Of a DNA stretch of 64,000 bases, positions 28,613 to 38,447 are shown one piece after another (the first letter of the stretch is position 1; every line of letters begins with the position of its first letter). A program made the position numbers and the translations under genes. The notes under the pieces are model-generated. The model was not told the origin of the DNA, searched no databases, and saw only the letters and a list, made by a program, of their open reading frames with translations. The DNA comes from Aliivibrio sp. 1S175 (GTDB lineage Bacteria > Pseudomonadota > Gammaproteobacteria > Enterobacterales > Vibrionaceae), in NCBI RefSeq assembly GCF_001690985.1, contig NZ_MAJS01000023.1, forward strand, positions 1 to 64,000, given 5' to 3'.

Positions 28613-29641
28613 ATGAAATTTAAAACAAGCACTCTTTACGCTGCTCTTACCGCCTCAGCACTGCTTATGTCTACACAAGCTACCGCTGCAGAAGGTACGC
28701 TAGATAAAGTAATGAAGAATGGATATGTTCAATGTGGGGTGAGTACTGGCCTTCCAGGTTTTTCAAACCCTAACTCAAAAGGAGAATGGGAAGGGATTGA
28801 TGTTGAGTTTTGTCAAGCCGTTGCTGCTGCTGTCTTAGGTGATAAATCTAAAGTTAAATACGTTCCACTAACAGCTAAAGAGCGTTTTACCGCACTTCAA
28901 TCTGGTGAAATTGATGTGTTATCACGTAATACAACGTGGACACTGCACCGAGATACCTCTCTTGGCCTTAACTTTGTTGGTGTTAACTACTACGATGGTC
29001 AAGGTTTTATGGTCAAAAAAGAACTTGGCCTAACCAGTGCTAAAGAACTTGATGGTGCATCTGTTTGTGTTCAATCAGGAACAACAACAGAACTTAACCT
29101 TGCTGATTACTTCCGTAATAATGACATGGAATATAAACCTGTCGTATTTGATACTGCCGCCCAAACCTCTAAAGGATTTGATGCGGGTCGATGTGACGTG
29201 CTGACTACTGACCAATCTGGTCTTTATGCGCTTCGTTTAAACCTTAAAGATCCTAAAACAGCGCAAGTTCTACCAGAAATCATCTCAAAAGAACCATTAG
29301 GGCCTGTTGTGCGTCAAGGTGATGACCAATGGTTTAACATCAATAAATGGGTGCTAAATGCCATGATTAATGCTGAAGAATACGGTATTAACTCGCAGAA
29401 TGCAGACCAAATGCTGAAATCTAAAGATCCAAATATCAAACGTATTCTTGGTGTTGATGGACCAAAAGGAAAAGGCTTAGGTATTCGTGACGATTGGGGT
29501 TACCAAGTAGTGAAACAAGTGGGTAACTACGGTGAAAGTTTTGAACGTACTGTAGGTAAAGGTTCACCACTGCAAATTTCTCGTGGTGTGAATGCACTTT
29601 GGAATGCTGGCGGCTTTATGTACGCAGCACCTATTCGTTAA
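28613..29641 (+). CDS. aapJ: General L-amino-acid ABC transporter, periplasmic binding protein
   Basis: The 342 residues begin with a classical signal peptide (about 1-25, ending STQATAAEG). The mature family-3 solute-binding protein carries CGVSTGLPGFSNP, GIDVEFCQAVAAA and TAKERFTALQSGEIDVL. Length and C-terminus (about 340, with the W..GGFMYA end) match AapJ/BztA rather than shorter histidine or glutamine binders. It delivers L-amino acids to AapQMP. A hairpin sits between it and aapQ, which would allow more binding protein than permease. Confidence 0.93.
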   Translation: MKFKTSTLYAALTASALLMSTQATAAEGTLDKVMKNGYVQCGVSTGLPGFSNPNSKGEWEGIDVEFCQAVAAAVLGDKSKVKYVPLTAKERFTALQSGEIDVLSRNTTWTLHRDTSLGLNFVGVNYYDGQGFMVKKELGLTSAKELDGASVCVQSGTTTELNLADYFRNNDMEYKPVVFDTAAQTSKGFDAGRCDVLTTDQSGLYALRLNLKDPKTAQVLPEIISKEPLGPVVRQGDDQWFNINKWVLNAMINAEEYGINSQNADQMLKSKDPNIKRILGVDGPKGKGLGIRDDWGYQVVKQVGNYGESFERTVGKGSPLQISRGVNALWNAGGFMYAAPIR

Positions 29642-29692
29642 TTCTAATGGTCAATAGAACCAAATAATAAATAGAAACTAATACAATTTTAT

Positions 29693-29714
29693 GGGGTGAG
29701 TTTTCACCCCTTTT
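29693..29714 (+). terminator. Intercistronic hairpin/attenuator aapJ-aapQ
   Basis: GGGGTGA pairs with TCACCCC over a 4-nt loop and is followed by TTTT. Such partial terminators after the binding-protein gene are common in ABC operons and reduce permease expression relative to the binding protein. Confidence 0.65.
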
Positions 29715-29740
29715 ATAAATGGATTTAAGGTTGTAGTTGT

Positions 29741-30907
29741 ATGTCATCTAAAAATAAAAACCTCTTTTATAATCCAACATTTCGTGCAATTTTATTTCAA
29801 GTGATTGCTGTTGCTACACTTGTCTTTTTCTTTTATTCCATAGTTAACAATGCATTATCCAATTTAGAGTCTCGCGGTATCGCTACAGGTCTTGCTTTTC
29901 TAGATCAAGAAGCTGGCTTTGGTATCGGTTTGTCTTTAGTGGAGTATGATGAAACACATACCTATGGACGCACGTTCGTTGTTGGTCTTTTAAACACAGC
30001 ATTAGTCTCTGTTCTAGGGATTTTATTTGCTACTCTACTTGGGTTTACTGTCGGTATTGCTCGCTTATCCAGTAACTGGTTAGTCAGCCGATGTGCCGCG
30101 GTATACATTGAAACGTTCCGAAATATTCCTCTTTTATTGCAAATCTTCTTTTGGTATTTCGCTGTTTTACAAGCCCTTCCCTCTCCTCGTCAGAGTCTTA
30201 GTTTAGGAGACAGTATTTTCTTAAATGTACGAGGTTTGTTCTTCCCCGGTCCTATTTTTGAACAAGGATCCAATCTCATTGGTATGGCCGTTGTTCTTGC
30301 TATCGTATTCATTATTTTTCTATCGCGTTGGGCTCATAATAAGCAAACACTAACAGGCCAACAAACGCCTGTACTACGTTACTCTGTGATGTTACTCGTT
30401 GGTTTACCAACCTTATCCTATTTCATTTCAGGCATGCCTGTATCGATTGAATATCCTGAACTAAAAGGATTTAACTTTCGAGGTGGGATAAGCATTATTC
30501 CAGAGTTAGCCGCATTAGTTGTGGCATTAAGTGTTTATACTGCATCGTTCATTGCTGAAATTGTTCGTTCCGGTATTAATGCGGTTAGCCACGGTCAAAC
30601 TGAAGCTGCAATGGCATTAGGTTTACCAAGAAATAAAACCTTGAAGCTTGTCGTTATTCCTCAAGCAATGCGTATCATCATTCCACCCCTAACAAGCCAA
30701 TATTTAAACTTAACTAAAAACTCTTCATTAGCAATGGCCATTGGTTATCCAGATCTCGTTTCTGTTTTTGCAGGCACAACGCTCAACCAAACAGGGCAAG
30801 CTATTGAAATCATTACCATGACAATGGCGGTTTACCTAACCCTGAGTTTATTAACGTCATTTTTGATGAATATCTATAACAGTAAAGTCGCATTGGTTGA
30901 GAGGTAA
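29741..30907 (+). CDS. aapQ: General L-amino-acid ABC transporter permease 1
   Basis: This 388-residue polytopic inner-membrane protein has a first helix near 15-35 and a large inserted region between helices, as in AapQ/BztB. The ABC permease EAA-like loop is visible near residue 285-305 (SHGQTEAAMALGLPRNKTLKLVVIPQA). It forms the translocation pore together with AapM. Second gene of the operon, 99 bp after aapJ. Confidence 0.92.
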   Translation: MSSKNKNLFYNPTFRAILFQVIAVATLVFFFYSIVNNALSNLESRGIATGLAFLDQEAGFGIGLSLVEYDETHTYGRTFVVGLLNTALVSVLGILFATLLGFTVGIARLSSNWLVSRCAAVYIETFRNIPLLLQIFFWYFAVLQALPSPRQSLSLGDSIFLNVRGLFFPGPIFEQGSNLIGMAVVLAIVFIIFLSRWAHNKQTLTGQQTPVLRYSVMLLVGLPTLSYFISGMPVSIEYPELKGFNFRGGISIIPELAALVVALSVYTASFIAEIVRSGINAVSHGQTEAAMALGLPRNKTLKLVVIPQAMRIIIPPLTSQYLNLTKNSSLAMAIGYPDLVSVFAGTTLNQTGQAIEIITMTMAVYLTLSLLTSFLMNIYNSKVALVER

Positions 30908-30909
30908 CT

Positions 30910-32007
30910 ATGAGCATACATCAATTTCAGCCAGATCTTCCACCTCCAGTAAATACGGTAGGTGTAATAACGTGGCTTAAGAAAAATCTATTTAATGGGC
31001 CTTCAAACTCCCTTCTTACCATTATCATCGCTTATTTAGCCTTTAGTGGTTTATGGAATGCAGTCAGCTGGGCACTCATCAATGCCGATTGGATTGGAAC
31101 AACACGAGATGCTTGCTCTAGCGAAGGGGCTTGCTGGGTAATGATCAATGTGCGTTGGGATCAATTCATGTATGGATTTTACCCGACGGAAGAGCTTTGG
31201 CGACCTCAGTTGTTTTATGGACTACTCGCAATCTTTGTTGCGTTACTCGCTTATGAACACACCCCTAAAAAAGTGGCTATTTGGTTAGTATTTGTAAATA
31301 TCTTCCCATTTTTTGCGGCCTTTTTATTATATGGCGGCGTATTCGGGCTACCCGTTGTCGATACTCACCTTTGGGGCGGTTTATTAATTACGTTGGTTAT
31401 TGCTATTGTAGGTATTGTTGTTTCATTACCGATTGGGGTCGCGCTTGCGCTGGGCCGGCGTTCTGAAATGCCAATAATCCGCAGTATGTGTACCGTTTAC
31501 ATTGAAATTTGGCGTGGTGTTCCTCTTATCACTGTTCTTTTCATGGCTTCGGTTATGCTGCCACTGTTTTTATCTGAAGGAATGGAACTGGATAAACTCT
31601 TTAGAGCACTCATTGGTGTTGTTCTATTTAGTGCCGCATATATGGCCGAAGTAGTTCGTGGTGGCTTACAAGCGATACCAAAAGGTCAATACGAAGCGGC
31701 TGATGCCTTAGGGTTAGGTTATTGGAAGAAAATGCGCTTAATCATTCTTCCTCAAGCATTAAAGATTACCATTCCATCTATCGTAAATACCTTTATTGGT
31801 TTATTTAAAGACACCAGTCTTGTGCTTATTATTGGTATGTTTGATGTACTAGGTATTGGTCAAGCCGCCAATACTGACCCTGAATGGTTAGGGTTCTCTA
31901 CGGAAAGTTATGTCTTTGTCGCTTTGGTTTTCTGGGTGTTCTGTTTCTCGATGTCGAGATACTCCATCTATTTAGAAAACAAACTTCATACAGGCCACAA
32001 GCGATAA
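30910..32007 (+). CDS. aapM: General L-amino-acid ABC transporter permease 2
   Basis: This 365-residue inner-membrane protein has an EAA loop (KGQYEAADALGLGYWKKM) and about eight hydrophobic segments. It starts 2 bp after the aapQ stop, with GAGAGG inside the aapQ end as ribosome-binding site, so translation is probably coupled. Pairs with AapQ. Confidence 0.92.
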   Translation: MSIHQFQPDLPPPVNTVGVITWLKKNLFNGPSNSLLTIIIAYLAFSGLWNAVSWALINADWIGTTRDACSSEGACWVMINVRWDQFMYGFYPTEELWRPQLFYGLLAIFVALLAYEHTPKKVAIWLVFVNIFPFFAAFLLYGGVFGLPVVDTHLWGGLLITLVIAIVGIVVSLPIGVALALGRRSEMPIIRSMCTVYIEIWRGVPLITVLFMASVMLPLFLSEGMELDKLFRALIGVVLFSAAYMAEVVRGGLQAIPKGQYEAADALGLGYWKKMRLIILPQALKITIPSIVNTFIGLFKDTSLVLIIGMFDVLGIGQAANTDPEWLGFSTESYVFVALVFWVFCFSMSRYSIYLENKLHTGHKR

Positions 32008-32031
32008 TTAACAGAATTCAAGGATGTAGTT

Positions 32032-32781
32032 ATGACGACTCAACAAGAATATATGATCCAATTAGAAGACATGAACAAATGGTATGGTCAATTTCATGTA
32101 CTTAAAAATATTAACTTACAAGTTAAAAAAGGCGAAAAAATAGTTATCTGTGGCCCATCAGGCTCAGGTAAATCTACCATGATCCGTTGTATTAACCGCT
32201 TAGAAGAGCACCAAAAAGGTCACATTTTTGTCTCTGGTACAGAGCTGACTGAAGATTTAAAAAACATTGAAGCGGTTCGTAGAGAGGTAGGAATGTGTTT
32301 TCAGCACTTTAATCTATTTCCTCACCTTACGGTTCTTGAGAATTGCACACTTGCCCTCATTTGGGTAAAAAAGATGCCTAAATCAGAAGCAGATGCATTG
32401 GGAATGAAATACCTTGAACGTGTAAAAATCCCTGACCAAGCGGATAAATACCCAGGCCAACTGTCTGGAGGTCAACAACAACGAGTAGCGATTGCTCGTT
32501 CATTATGTATGAACCCACAAGTAATGTTATTTGATGAACCGACTTCAGCTCTTGACCCAGAGATGGTACGAGAAGTGTTAGATGTAATGGTTGAGCTGGC
32601 TGATGAAGGGATGACAATGTTGTGTGTAACTCACGAAATGGGGTTTGCCAAAGAAGTTGCTGACCGCGTCATATTTATGGATGCAGGGGAGATTATTGAA
32701 GAAAACAACCCTATCGATTTCTTTGAAAATCCACAATCTGATCGTACACAATTGTTTTTAAGCCAGATTTTACATCATTAA
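32032..32781 (+). CDS. aapP: General L-amino-acid ABC transporter ATPase
   Basis: The 249 residues have an intact ATPase set: Walker [11 protein letters not shown]-loop FQHFNLF, signature [14 protein letters not shown], Walker [14 protein letters not shown] and switch His (VTHEMG). It energises AapQM. It is 24 bp after aapM with AAGGA as ribosome-binding site and ends the operon at a strong terminator. Confidence 0.95.
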   Translation: MTTQQEYMIQLEDMNKWYGQFHVLKNINLQVKKGEKIVICGPSGSGKSTMIRCINRLEEHQKGHIFVSGTELTEDLKNIEAVRREVGMCFQHFNLFPHLTVLENCTLALIWVKKMPKSEADALGMKYLERVKIPDQADKYPGQLSGGQQQRVAIARSLCMNPQVMLFDEPTSALDPEMVREVLDVMVELADEGMTMLCVTHEMGFAKEVADRVIFMDAGEIIEENNPIDFFENPQSDRTQLFLSQILHH

Positions 32782-32826
32782 AGAAGAAAGGCTAAAACGA
32801 CGACTGTAAAGTCAAATAGAACACAT

Positions 32827-32852
32827 AAACAGCGATCTTAGGATCGCTGTTT
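32827..32852 (+). terminator. Terminator of the aap operon
   Basis: AAACAGCGATC pairs with GATCGCTGTTT over a 4-nt loop, followed by a T-rich stretch. Confidence 0.85.
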
Positions 32853-33018
32853 GTTGTTACAGATACTTACAAACTTCATCACCTAAGTTAATACACTGGT
32901 GTAAAATGGTTTCTAGCTCAACTAATTCAGTTCAAAAAACAGAACTTCCTTGATTTTTTGAACTATAGGCACCATAACTGTCTATATATTTATGTCTGTC
33001 CATTCCAAGGGGAATACG

Positions 33019-33681
33019 ATGAATAATCAAATGTTCGGCCAAACTCGTACACAAGAGTCGGCTCTACAAACGAATAAAGTATTACGTAATACTTATTTCT
33101 TACTGTCTATGACGCTACTATGGTCAGCGCTTGTTGCTGGCGTATCAATGGCTCTGAATCTACCTCGTCCGGGTATTATCATTATGCTTGTTGGTTTCTA
33201 CGGGCTATTGTACTTAACAGAAAAGAACCGTAACAACAGCATGGGTCTTCTATTCACATTCCTATTTACTGGCTTCTTAGGTTACACCATTGGTCCAATT
33301 CTAAACATGTACATTGGTGCAGGTATGGGCGATGTGATCTTAACGGCTCTTGGTGGTACTGCGCTTTCATTTATGGCAGCATCCGCTTATGCACTAACAA
33401 CGAAGCGTGATTTATCATTCCTTAACGGCGTGTTAATGGCTGGTTTTGTTGTTTTACTTATTGGTATGGTAGCGAACATCTTCCTACAAATGCCTTTATT
33501 ACACCTTGCTATGAGCGGTATGTTTATTCTGTTCTCAACAGGTGCAATTCTATTGACTACACAATCGATTATTCGTGGTGGTGAAACAAGCTACATTTCT
33601 GCAACGATTACGTTGTATGTTTCTATCTACAATATCTTCATCAGCTTACTAAGTATTCTTGGTATCATGCGTGATGATTAA
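33019..33681 (+). CDS. yccA: Bax-inhibitor-1/YccA-family membrane protein
   Basis: About 220 residues and seven hydrophobic helices, of the BI-1 family. In E. coli YccA is a substrate and modulator of the FtsH membrane protease. The start at 33019 (MNNQMFGQTR) has AAGGGG upstream and matches the family N-terminus; a TTG 27 bases earlier is less likely. It is monocistronic, with a strong bidirectional terminator right after. Confidence 0.9.
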   Translation: MNNQMFGQTRTQESALQTNKVLRNTYFLLSMTLLWSALVAGVSMALNLPRPGIIIMLVGFYGLLYLTEKNRNNSMGLLFTFLFTGFLGYTIGPILNMYIGAGMGDVILTALGGTALSFMAASAYALTTKRDLSFLNGVLMAGFVVLLIGMVANIFLQMPLLHLAMSGMFILFSTGAILLTTQSIIRGGETSYISATITLYVSIYNIFISLLSILGIMRDD

Positions 33682-33703
33682 TCGATAACTACTTCGATGA
33701 TAT

Positions 33704-33736
33704 AAAAAATGCCAGTCTTCACAGACTGGCATTTTT
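33704..33736. terminator. Bidirectional terminator
   Basis: AAAAATGCCAGTC pairs with GACTGGCATTTTT over a short loop, between convergent yccA and the Sel1-repeat gene. Confidence 0.9.
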
Positions 33737-33774
33737 GTATCTATCGCTTTGACTATCTATCTACAATCATACTG

Positions 33775-34800
33775 CTAATTTATATACATCGCACATTCGT
33801 CATTGATATCTTCAGGCGGGAAATGGTTTTCTCTTACATAAAATTTATTTAACAAGCGAATGACTGAGTGTTTTTTAACGGGTTTTTCATCCATTAAACC
33901 ATGCAATTTACGAGCGACATTTTGAATAGTTAATAGGTTTTCTAAAGGTAAACTTGCTTCTAAATCATTCTTTAAGCTGTGAGCGTCTTCATACCCGTTC
34001 GCAACAGCAAGGTAAGCCCAAATATAAGCCACTGCGTTATGAGAGGAGGATATTTTCTGATTATATTGTGCTGAACGAAATTGAGATTCAGGGCTTTTAA
34101 GTTCACCCCCACGCTCAGACCAATAAATCGCTTTATAAACATTCTTCTTTACGCCAATACCATGATAATAACAAGAACTAACCGTGACCATAGCTTTCGC
34201 ATCATCTTGATAAGCGGCTCTTAGCATCCAATAAAAACCTTCCGGATGTCCATTTTGTAATTTTTGATACCAACGGGCAAGAAAAAGCTGTGCTTTAAGG
34301 TTATTTTTTAATGCTAAATTTGTAATAGTTTGAGTGCCAATATCAATATCTTTATCACACCCTATGCCTTCTAAATAAAACTTTCCTAAAGTAAGCGTTG
34401 CTTCCTGTTGCCCTTTTGAATCACCTAAACGGGCTGCCCAAAATTTAGACTTCTCACTTGAATTTGGATCATCATAATTATCATCGTAAAGCCTAACTAA
34501 GGCGTAAAAAGCTTGCTGGCTATTTTGCTCTGCCGCTTTAAGGTACCATTTTATCGCACCGTTTTGATCTACTAGTTCTAAATCTGCACCCAATGCCAGT
34601 TGAGCGGTTATATTGCCATTTTTAGCTCGTTCTATTTTATCTTTTCTATCGACGTCTTCATCAAAAGTGACGGGACTTGAAGAGGTCAGAGAGCGATTTT
34701 TACGTTGTGCTGCTGCTCTTTTTTCCTGTTCGATCGATTGAAAGTGCAAAACAACGATAATTAAACAAATTACACTACCAAAAAATAAGAACCAATACAT
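33775..34800 (-). CDS. Membrane-anchored Sel1-repeat protein
   Basis: The 341 residues have one N-terminal membrane helix (about 2-20, WFLFFGSVICLIIVVLHF), a basic linker, and then several Sel1/TPR-like repeats (about 60-270): GAIKWYLKAAE, LGKFYLEGIGCDK, GFYWMLRAAYQ, CYYHGIGVKKNVYKAIYW. Sel1 proteins are adaptor scaffolds. Topology suggests the repeats face the periplasm if the N-terminus is inside. It is divergent from the NTPase-MscS operon, and a second Sel1 gene follows that operon. Confidence 0.85.
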   Translation of the reverse strand: MYWFLFFGSVICLIIVVLHFQSIEQEKRAAAQRKNRSLTSSSPVTFDEDVDRKDKIERAKNGNITAQLALGADLELVDQNGAIKWYLKAAEQNSQQAFYALVRLYDDNYDDPNSSEKSKFWAARLGDSKGQQEATLTLGKFYLEGIGCDKDIDIGTQTITNLALKNNLKAQLFLARWYQKLQNGHPEGFYWMLRAAYQDDAKAMVTVSSCYYHGIGVKKNVYKAIYWSERGGELKSPESQFRSAQYNQKISSSHNAVAYIWAYLAVANGYEDAHSLKNDLEASLPLENLLTIQNVARKLHGLMDEKPVKKHSVIRLLNKFYVRENHFPPEDINDECAMYIN

Positions 34801-35024
34801 TGTAAGCTCATCGAAAAGGAATAAATTTCTATCTCTATTCTAATGATTTTTACCTTGAATTAGAATTAATACCTTTGTAAAACAATTTTATCTGTCTATT
34901 TTTTATAAAAAGACACTAAATAATGACTGCAATTTTCTTTTGTTCGCGATTCCTACCTTTGTTACTGGTTTTTTCAAAAATTTTAGCTAAGGTATTATTA
35001 ATACTATTCATTTACTTGGCTTAT

Positions 35025-37379
35025 ATGAAAAAACTTTCTCATTATTTTTTATTTGTTTTTCTTTTTACCTTACCGCAATTGAGCTATGCCAATTGGGACC
35101 TTTCTGATGACCAATTAATAGAAATTACACCACAAGCCCAAAAAATTGAAACGGATATTCAGTCACTTCCAGAGCAGCATTTTTTCTCAAAAAATAATTA
35201 CGCTCAAGTAAAACGACTTTTATCATCCACGATTATTGAGCAAAAAAAACACTCAAAAAATCTTGAAGATGCATTAATAAAATATAGAAATAACAGTAAT
35301 GAAGCTGAGTGGTCTATCGTAGAAAGTAACCATCAATCACTTAATTCTTTAAATTTAAGTAAGCAACAACTGCTAACGTTAACAGACCAAACCACTCGAG
35401 AACAATTAACCGGCTTTGGTCCATACGGTGTCACTCAGTTTTATTCTGAACTTTCGATTACTAAGTTAAATATTGAATATTATTTACATTATCAAATCCG
35501 CAGCTTTAAAAGCTTATTGCATGATTTAAAGATATCTCCAGTTCCTATTATCAGTGTGATATTTAAAGTATTGTGCGTATTTTTTATATTCAATTGGTGG
35601 ATGAGAAACTCAGATCGCCTAATCAACGACTTTAAAATCTCAAAACTCGAAGGTACGACAAAACCAAACATATTTATCAGAAGTATTTGGTATCTAACTC
35701 GTGCACACAAAGCGATTGCTTGGTTACTTTTAATCACCGTAACATTACGGATTATTTCAACGCTTCCAAGCTTACAACACTTAATCTTCCTAGAGATTTT
35801 TACTTGGTGGGTATTGGGCGGATCAATCGCTGTAAGTTTCGTTCTTGAGTTCACTTATCGTAATAGTAAACACAATAAAAAAGACATTACCGCCTTACGT
35901 TTATCAACAATACGCCATTATATTTGGGGAGCAATTGTCGCAGGGGTTATTTTGCAGATCTCGTCAAGAACCCTTGGCCAAGGAACAATCTATGCATGGA
36001 TAAACTCACTCGTTTATTTGTTCTTTATCCTACTGACTGTCTATACCTTAAAACAATGGAAAACAACGGTTTTTGATAGAATTAACAGTATTGAACCACT
36101 TCCTGTATCAATTATGTGGGCTGTACGTAATCAACAAACTTTCTTAATTTCAATTCCTGCAATAGCTTGCAGTGCCGCTTGGTTATCTTGGCGATCTATT
36201 CAACATAGTATTATTAGTTCTCTATCTCAATATGCGGCTTTTAGTCATGCTCTCGCTTATTTATTTAGAATAGAAGTAGCGAAACAAACAGAGGTTTCGC
36301 GAGAACTCTCTAACTTAGTTCGTATAAAAGGGACAACGGCTTTTGACTATATTGCACCTGGTTCAGAAAACTCCCCTTTAATTGAGTCTTATGCTAAAGA
36401 TGAAATAACGTCGCTCTCCCGCTATTTACTGACCGAAAGCCCTGCCGTGTGCGTTTTATCCGGAGAAAGAGGTGTCGGTACAACTACCTTACTTAACCGT
36501 ATTTTAAATAAAGTAAAAAATGCGCAGCCAATCTACATTAATTGCCCTTATGATGGATATTCAGCTCTACTTCCTGAACTCGCAATTCAATTAGGTTTAA
36601 GCGGCGATTCTTCAGAAAGAGATATTCTTCAGCATTTAAGAAACTGCGAAGAATGTTATTTAATTGCTTTTGATAATGCTCAACGTTTGGTGAAACCTAA
36701 AGTTAATGGATTGGCAGATTTAATGAGGTTAACCAATTTACTTCGCCGAGCACGAAAAAGTCACCGTGTTGTTCTTGCCATTGAAAAATCAAGCTGGCGC
36801 TTTATCGACCGTGCGCGTGGAGAGCGTTTATTATTTGATTTAGTTACCTTCATGCCTAAATGGGCTGAAAAACAGATTAGCCAATTACTGGAATCTCGGA
36901 TTACAGTCATTGAGAATACACCTACTATTTCTTTTGACGGGTTGGTGTTACCAAGACAATGGGATGAAGAGGACTTAACTGAAGAAGAACGAGCAAAAAA
37001 CGGCTTCTACCGTATTCTATGGGATTATTCTGATGGAAACCCTACCGTTGCCTTGCGATTTTTTAGGTTATCTCTTCATCGTGATAAAGATTCAAATGCA
37101 GTTCTTGTCCGATTATTTAAAGCACCACACTCTGATGATCTTGAAACCATGCCAAAACCTATGCTTGCTGTTTTACGCTCTATTGTTCAATTGGAAATAG
37201 CCTCACCTGCTGACGTGAGTGAATGCAGTCGCTTAAGCATGGCCGAAGTAATAAGTACCCTACGTTACTTCCAAAGCCGTGGTTATATTGAATGGAATGA
37301 CAGTAAAGCCCGTATTTCTGATCACTGGTTCCGTCACATTACTAATGTTCTTCATCGTCAACATTTATTGGTGAAATAA
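35025..37379 (+). CDS. Exported membrane NTPase-like protein with degenerate P-loop, paired with MscS
   Basis: About 784 residues from the ATG at 35025, which opens a clean signal peptide (MKKLSHYFLFVFLF...SYA). An in-frame ATG at 34923 adds 34 hydrophobic residues and has no better ribosome-binding site. A periplasmic helical region follows (about 20-165), then about six membrane helices (about 170-400), then a cytoplasmic STAND/AAA-like domain. Its P-loop reads GERGVGTT (480-487), so the essential Lys is Thr (T486). A Walker B-like YLIAFDNAQ is kept, and a winged-helix-like end follows. It lies 1 bp before an MscS gene. I do not recognise a named family; a regulatory partner of the channel is the simplest inference. 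Confidence 0.82.
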   Translation: MKKLSHYFLFVFLFTLPQLSYANWDLSDDQLIEITPQAQKIETDIQSLPEQHFFSKNNYAQVKRLLSSTIIEQKKHSKNLEDALIKYRNNSNEAEWSIVESNHQSLNSLNLSKQQLLTLTDQTTREQLTGFGPYGVTQFYSELSITKLNIEYYLHYQIRSFKSLLHDLKISPVPIISVIFKVLCVFFIFNWWMRNSDRLINDFKISKLEGTTKPNIFIRSIWYLTRAHKAIAWLLLITVTLRIISTLPSLQHLIFLEIFTWWVLGGSIAVSFVLEFTYRNSKHNKKDITALRLSTIRHYIWGAIVAGVILQISSRTLGQGTIYAWINSLVYLFFILLTVYTLKQWKTTVFDRINSIEPLPVSIMWAVRNQQTFLISIPAIACSAAWLSWRSIQHSIISSLSQYAAFSHALAYLFRIEVAKQTEVSRELSNLVRIKGTTAFDYIAPGSENSPLIESYAKDEITSLSRYLLTESPAVCVLSGERGVGTTTLLNRILNKVKNAQPIYINCPYDGYSALLPELAIQLGLSGDSSERDILQHLRNCEECYLIAFDNAQRLVKPKVNGLADLMRLTNLLRRARKSHRVVLAIEKSSWRFIDRARGERLLFDLVTFMPKWAEKQISQLLESRITVIENTPTISFDGLVLPRQWDEEDLTEEERAKNGFYRILWDYSDGNPTVALRFFRLSLHRDKDSNAVLVRLFKAPHSDDLETMPKPMLAVLRSIVQLEIASPADVSECSRLSMAEVISTLRYFQSRGYIEWNDSKARISDHWFRHITNVLHRQHLLVK

Positions 37380-37380
37380 T

Positions 37381-38256
37381 ATGCTTCGATTATTTATTTT
37401 TCTTATTGCGTGTAGTTTTGGACAAACAGCATTTGCTGAAGATCCTCAATCACTTGATAACCTACATCAGTTCGCAAGCTTAATCCGATGGAGCGGCGTA
37501 GCATTCTCATTTATCATTGTTTTTATTGCTTGGTTATTGCTTCGTTTTACTCAATCAATTGTGGATGGTATTAGTAGCCAATTTGCCCAACGTAGAATGT
37601 TGATGCAAAAACTACAGTCTTTCTTCCAATTTTTTATTTATATGTCTACGGGTATGACCGTTTTCATGCTCAGTTTCCGTGTTGATGAAAGAGTCTTAGC
37701 CCTAATTGGGGGGACTTTAGCTGTCTCTGTTGGTTTTGCACTAAAAGATCTTACCGCTTCTTTTATCGCAGGGTTAACCATCATGATCGACCGACCTTTT
37801 CAAGTGGGTGACAGAGTCACTTTTGAAGGACATTATGGCGATATAATTGCCATTGGTTTACGTTCAGTTCGTATGCAGACACTAAACGACGATATTATTA
37901 CGATCCCAAACAATAAATTCTTAAATGAAGTCGCAATGAGCGGGAACTACGGCGCACTGGATATGCAAGTTGTTATCCCTTTCTACATTGGGATGGATCA
38001 AGACATTAATGCGGCTCGTGATATTATTCAAGAAGCAGCCTCTTCTAGCCGTTATATCCATTTACCAAAACCTGTTGTAGTTTTAGTTAAACAAAGTATT
38101 ACTGATAATTATTTAGCCATTCAATTAACGTGTAAAGCTTATGTCGTTGATATTAAATTCGAAAAACTATTTGAAACAGACATCACGTTACGTGTAATGC
38201 AAGAATTTAGAAAATCAGATATTTTTCCACCTTCAATCGCGATTCAAAACAAATAA
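37381..38256 (+). CDS. MscS-family mechanosensitive channel
   Basis: The 291 residues have a signal peptide-like first helix (ending TAFAED), two to three membrane helices, and the MscS core with the glycine/alanine-rich pore helix (ALIGGTLAVSVGFALKDLTASFIAG). Conserved PFQVGDRV and a cytoplasmic beta/alpha vestibule (TIPNNKFL) follow. Such channels release solutes during osmotic downshock. It starts 1 bp after the NTPase-like gene, so the two are almost certainly co-translated and probably act together. Confidence 0.92.
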   Translation: MLRLFIFLIACSFGQTAFAEDPQSLDNLHQFASLIRWSGVAFSFIIVFIAWLLLRFTQSIVDGISSQFAQRRMLMQKLQSFFQFFIYMSTGMTVFMLSFRVDERVLALIGGTLAVSVGFALKDLTASFIAGLTIMIDRPFQVGDRVTFEGHYGDIIAIGLRSVRMQTLNDDIITIPNNKFLNEVAMSGNYGALDMQVVIPFYIGMDQDINAARDIIQEAASSSRYIHLPKPVVVLVKQSITDNYLAIQLTCKAYVVDIKFEKLFETDITLRVMQEFRKSDIFPPSIAIQNK

Positions 38257-38263
38257 TCATGTT

Positions 38264-38293
38264 AAAGCCACTCTATTTATAAAGAGTGGCTTT
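38264..38293 (+). terminator. Terminator of NTPase-MscS operon
   Basis: An 11-bp stem (AAAGCCACTCT / AGAGTGGCTTT) is followed by TT and AT-rich sequence. Confidence 0.85.
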
Positions 38294-38447
38294 TTATGAT
38301 CAAATCAAATAATCACTAATTTTCACATAATAACGTTACTGTTTTTAGCTTCTCAAATAATAATATACGATCCATTTATCACTCGCCGTACTGTTCTTTT
38401 GTTGCTAACATATCAGCTATATATTTAGCTAACTAGTTGGTTCTGTA

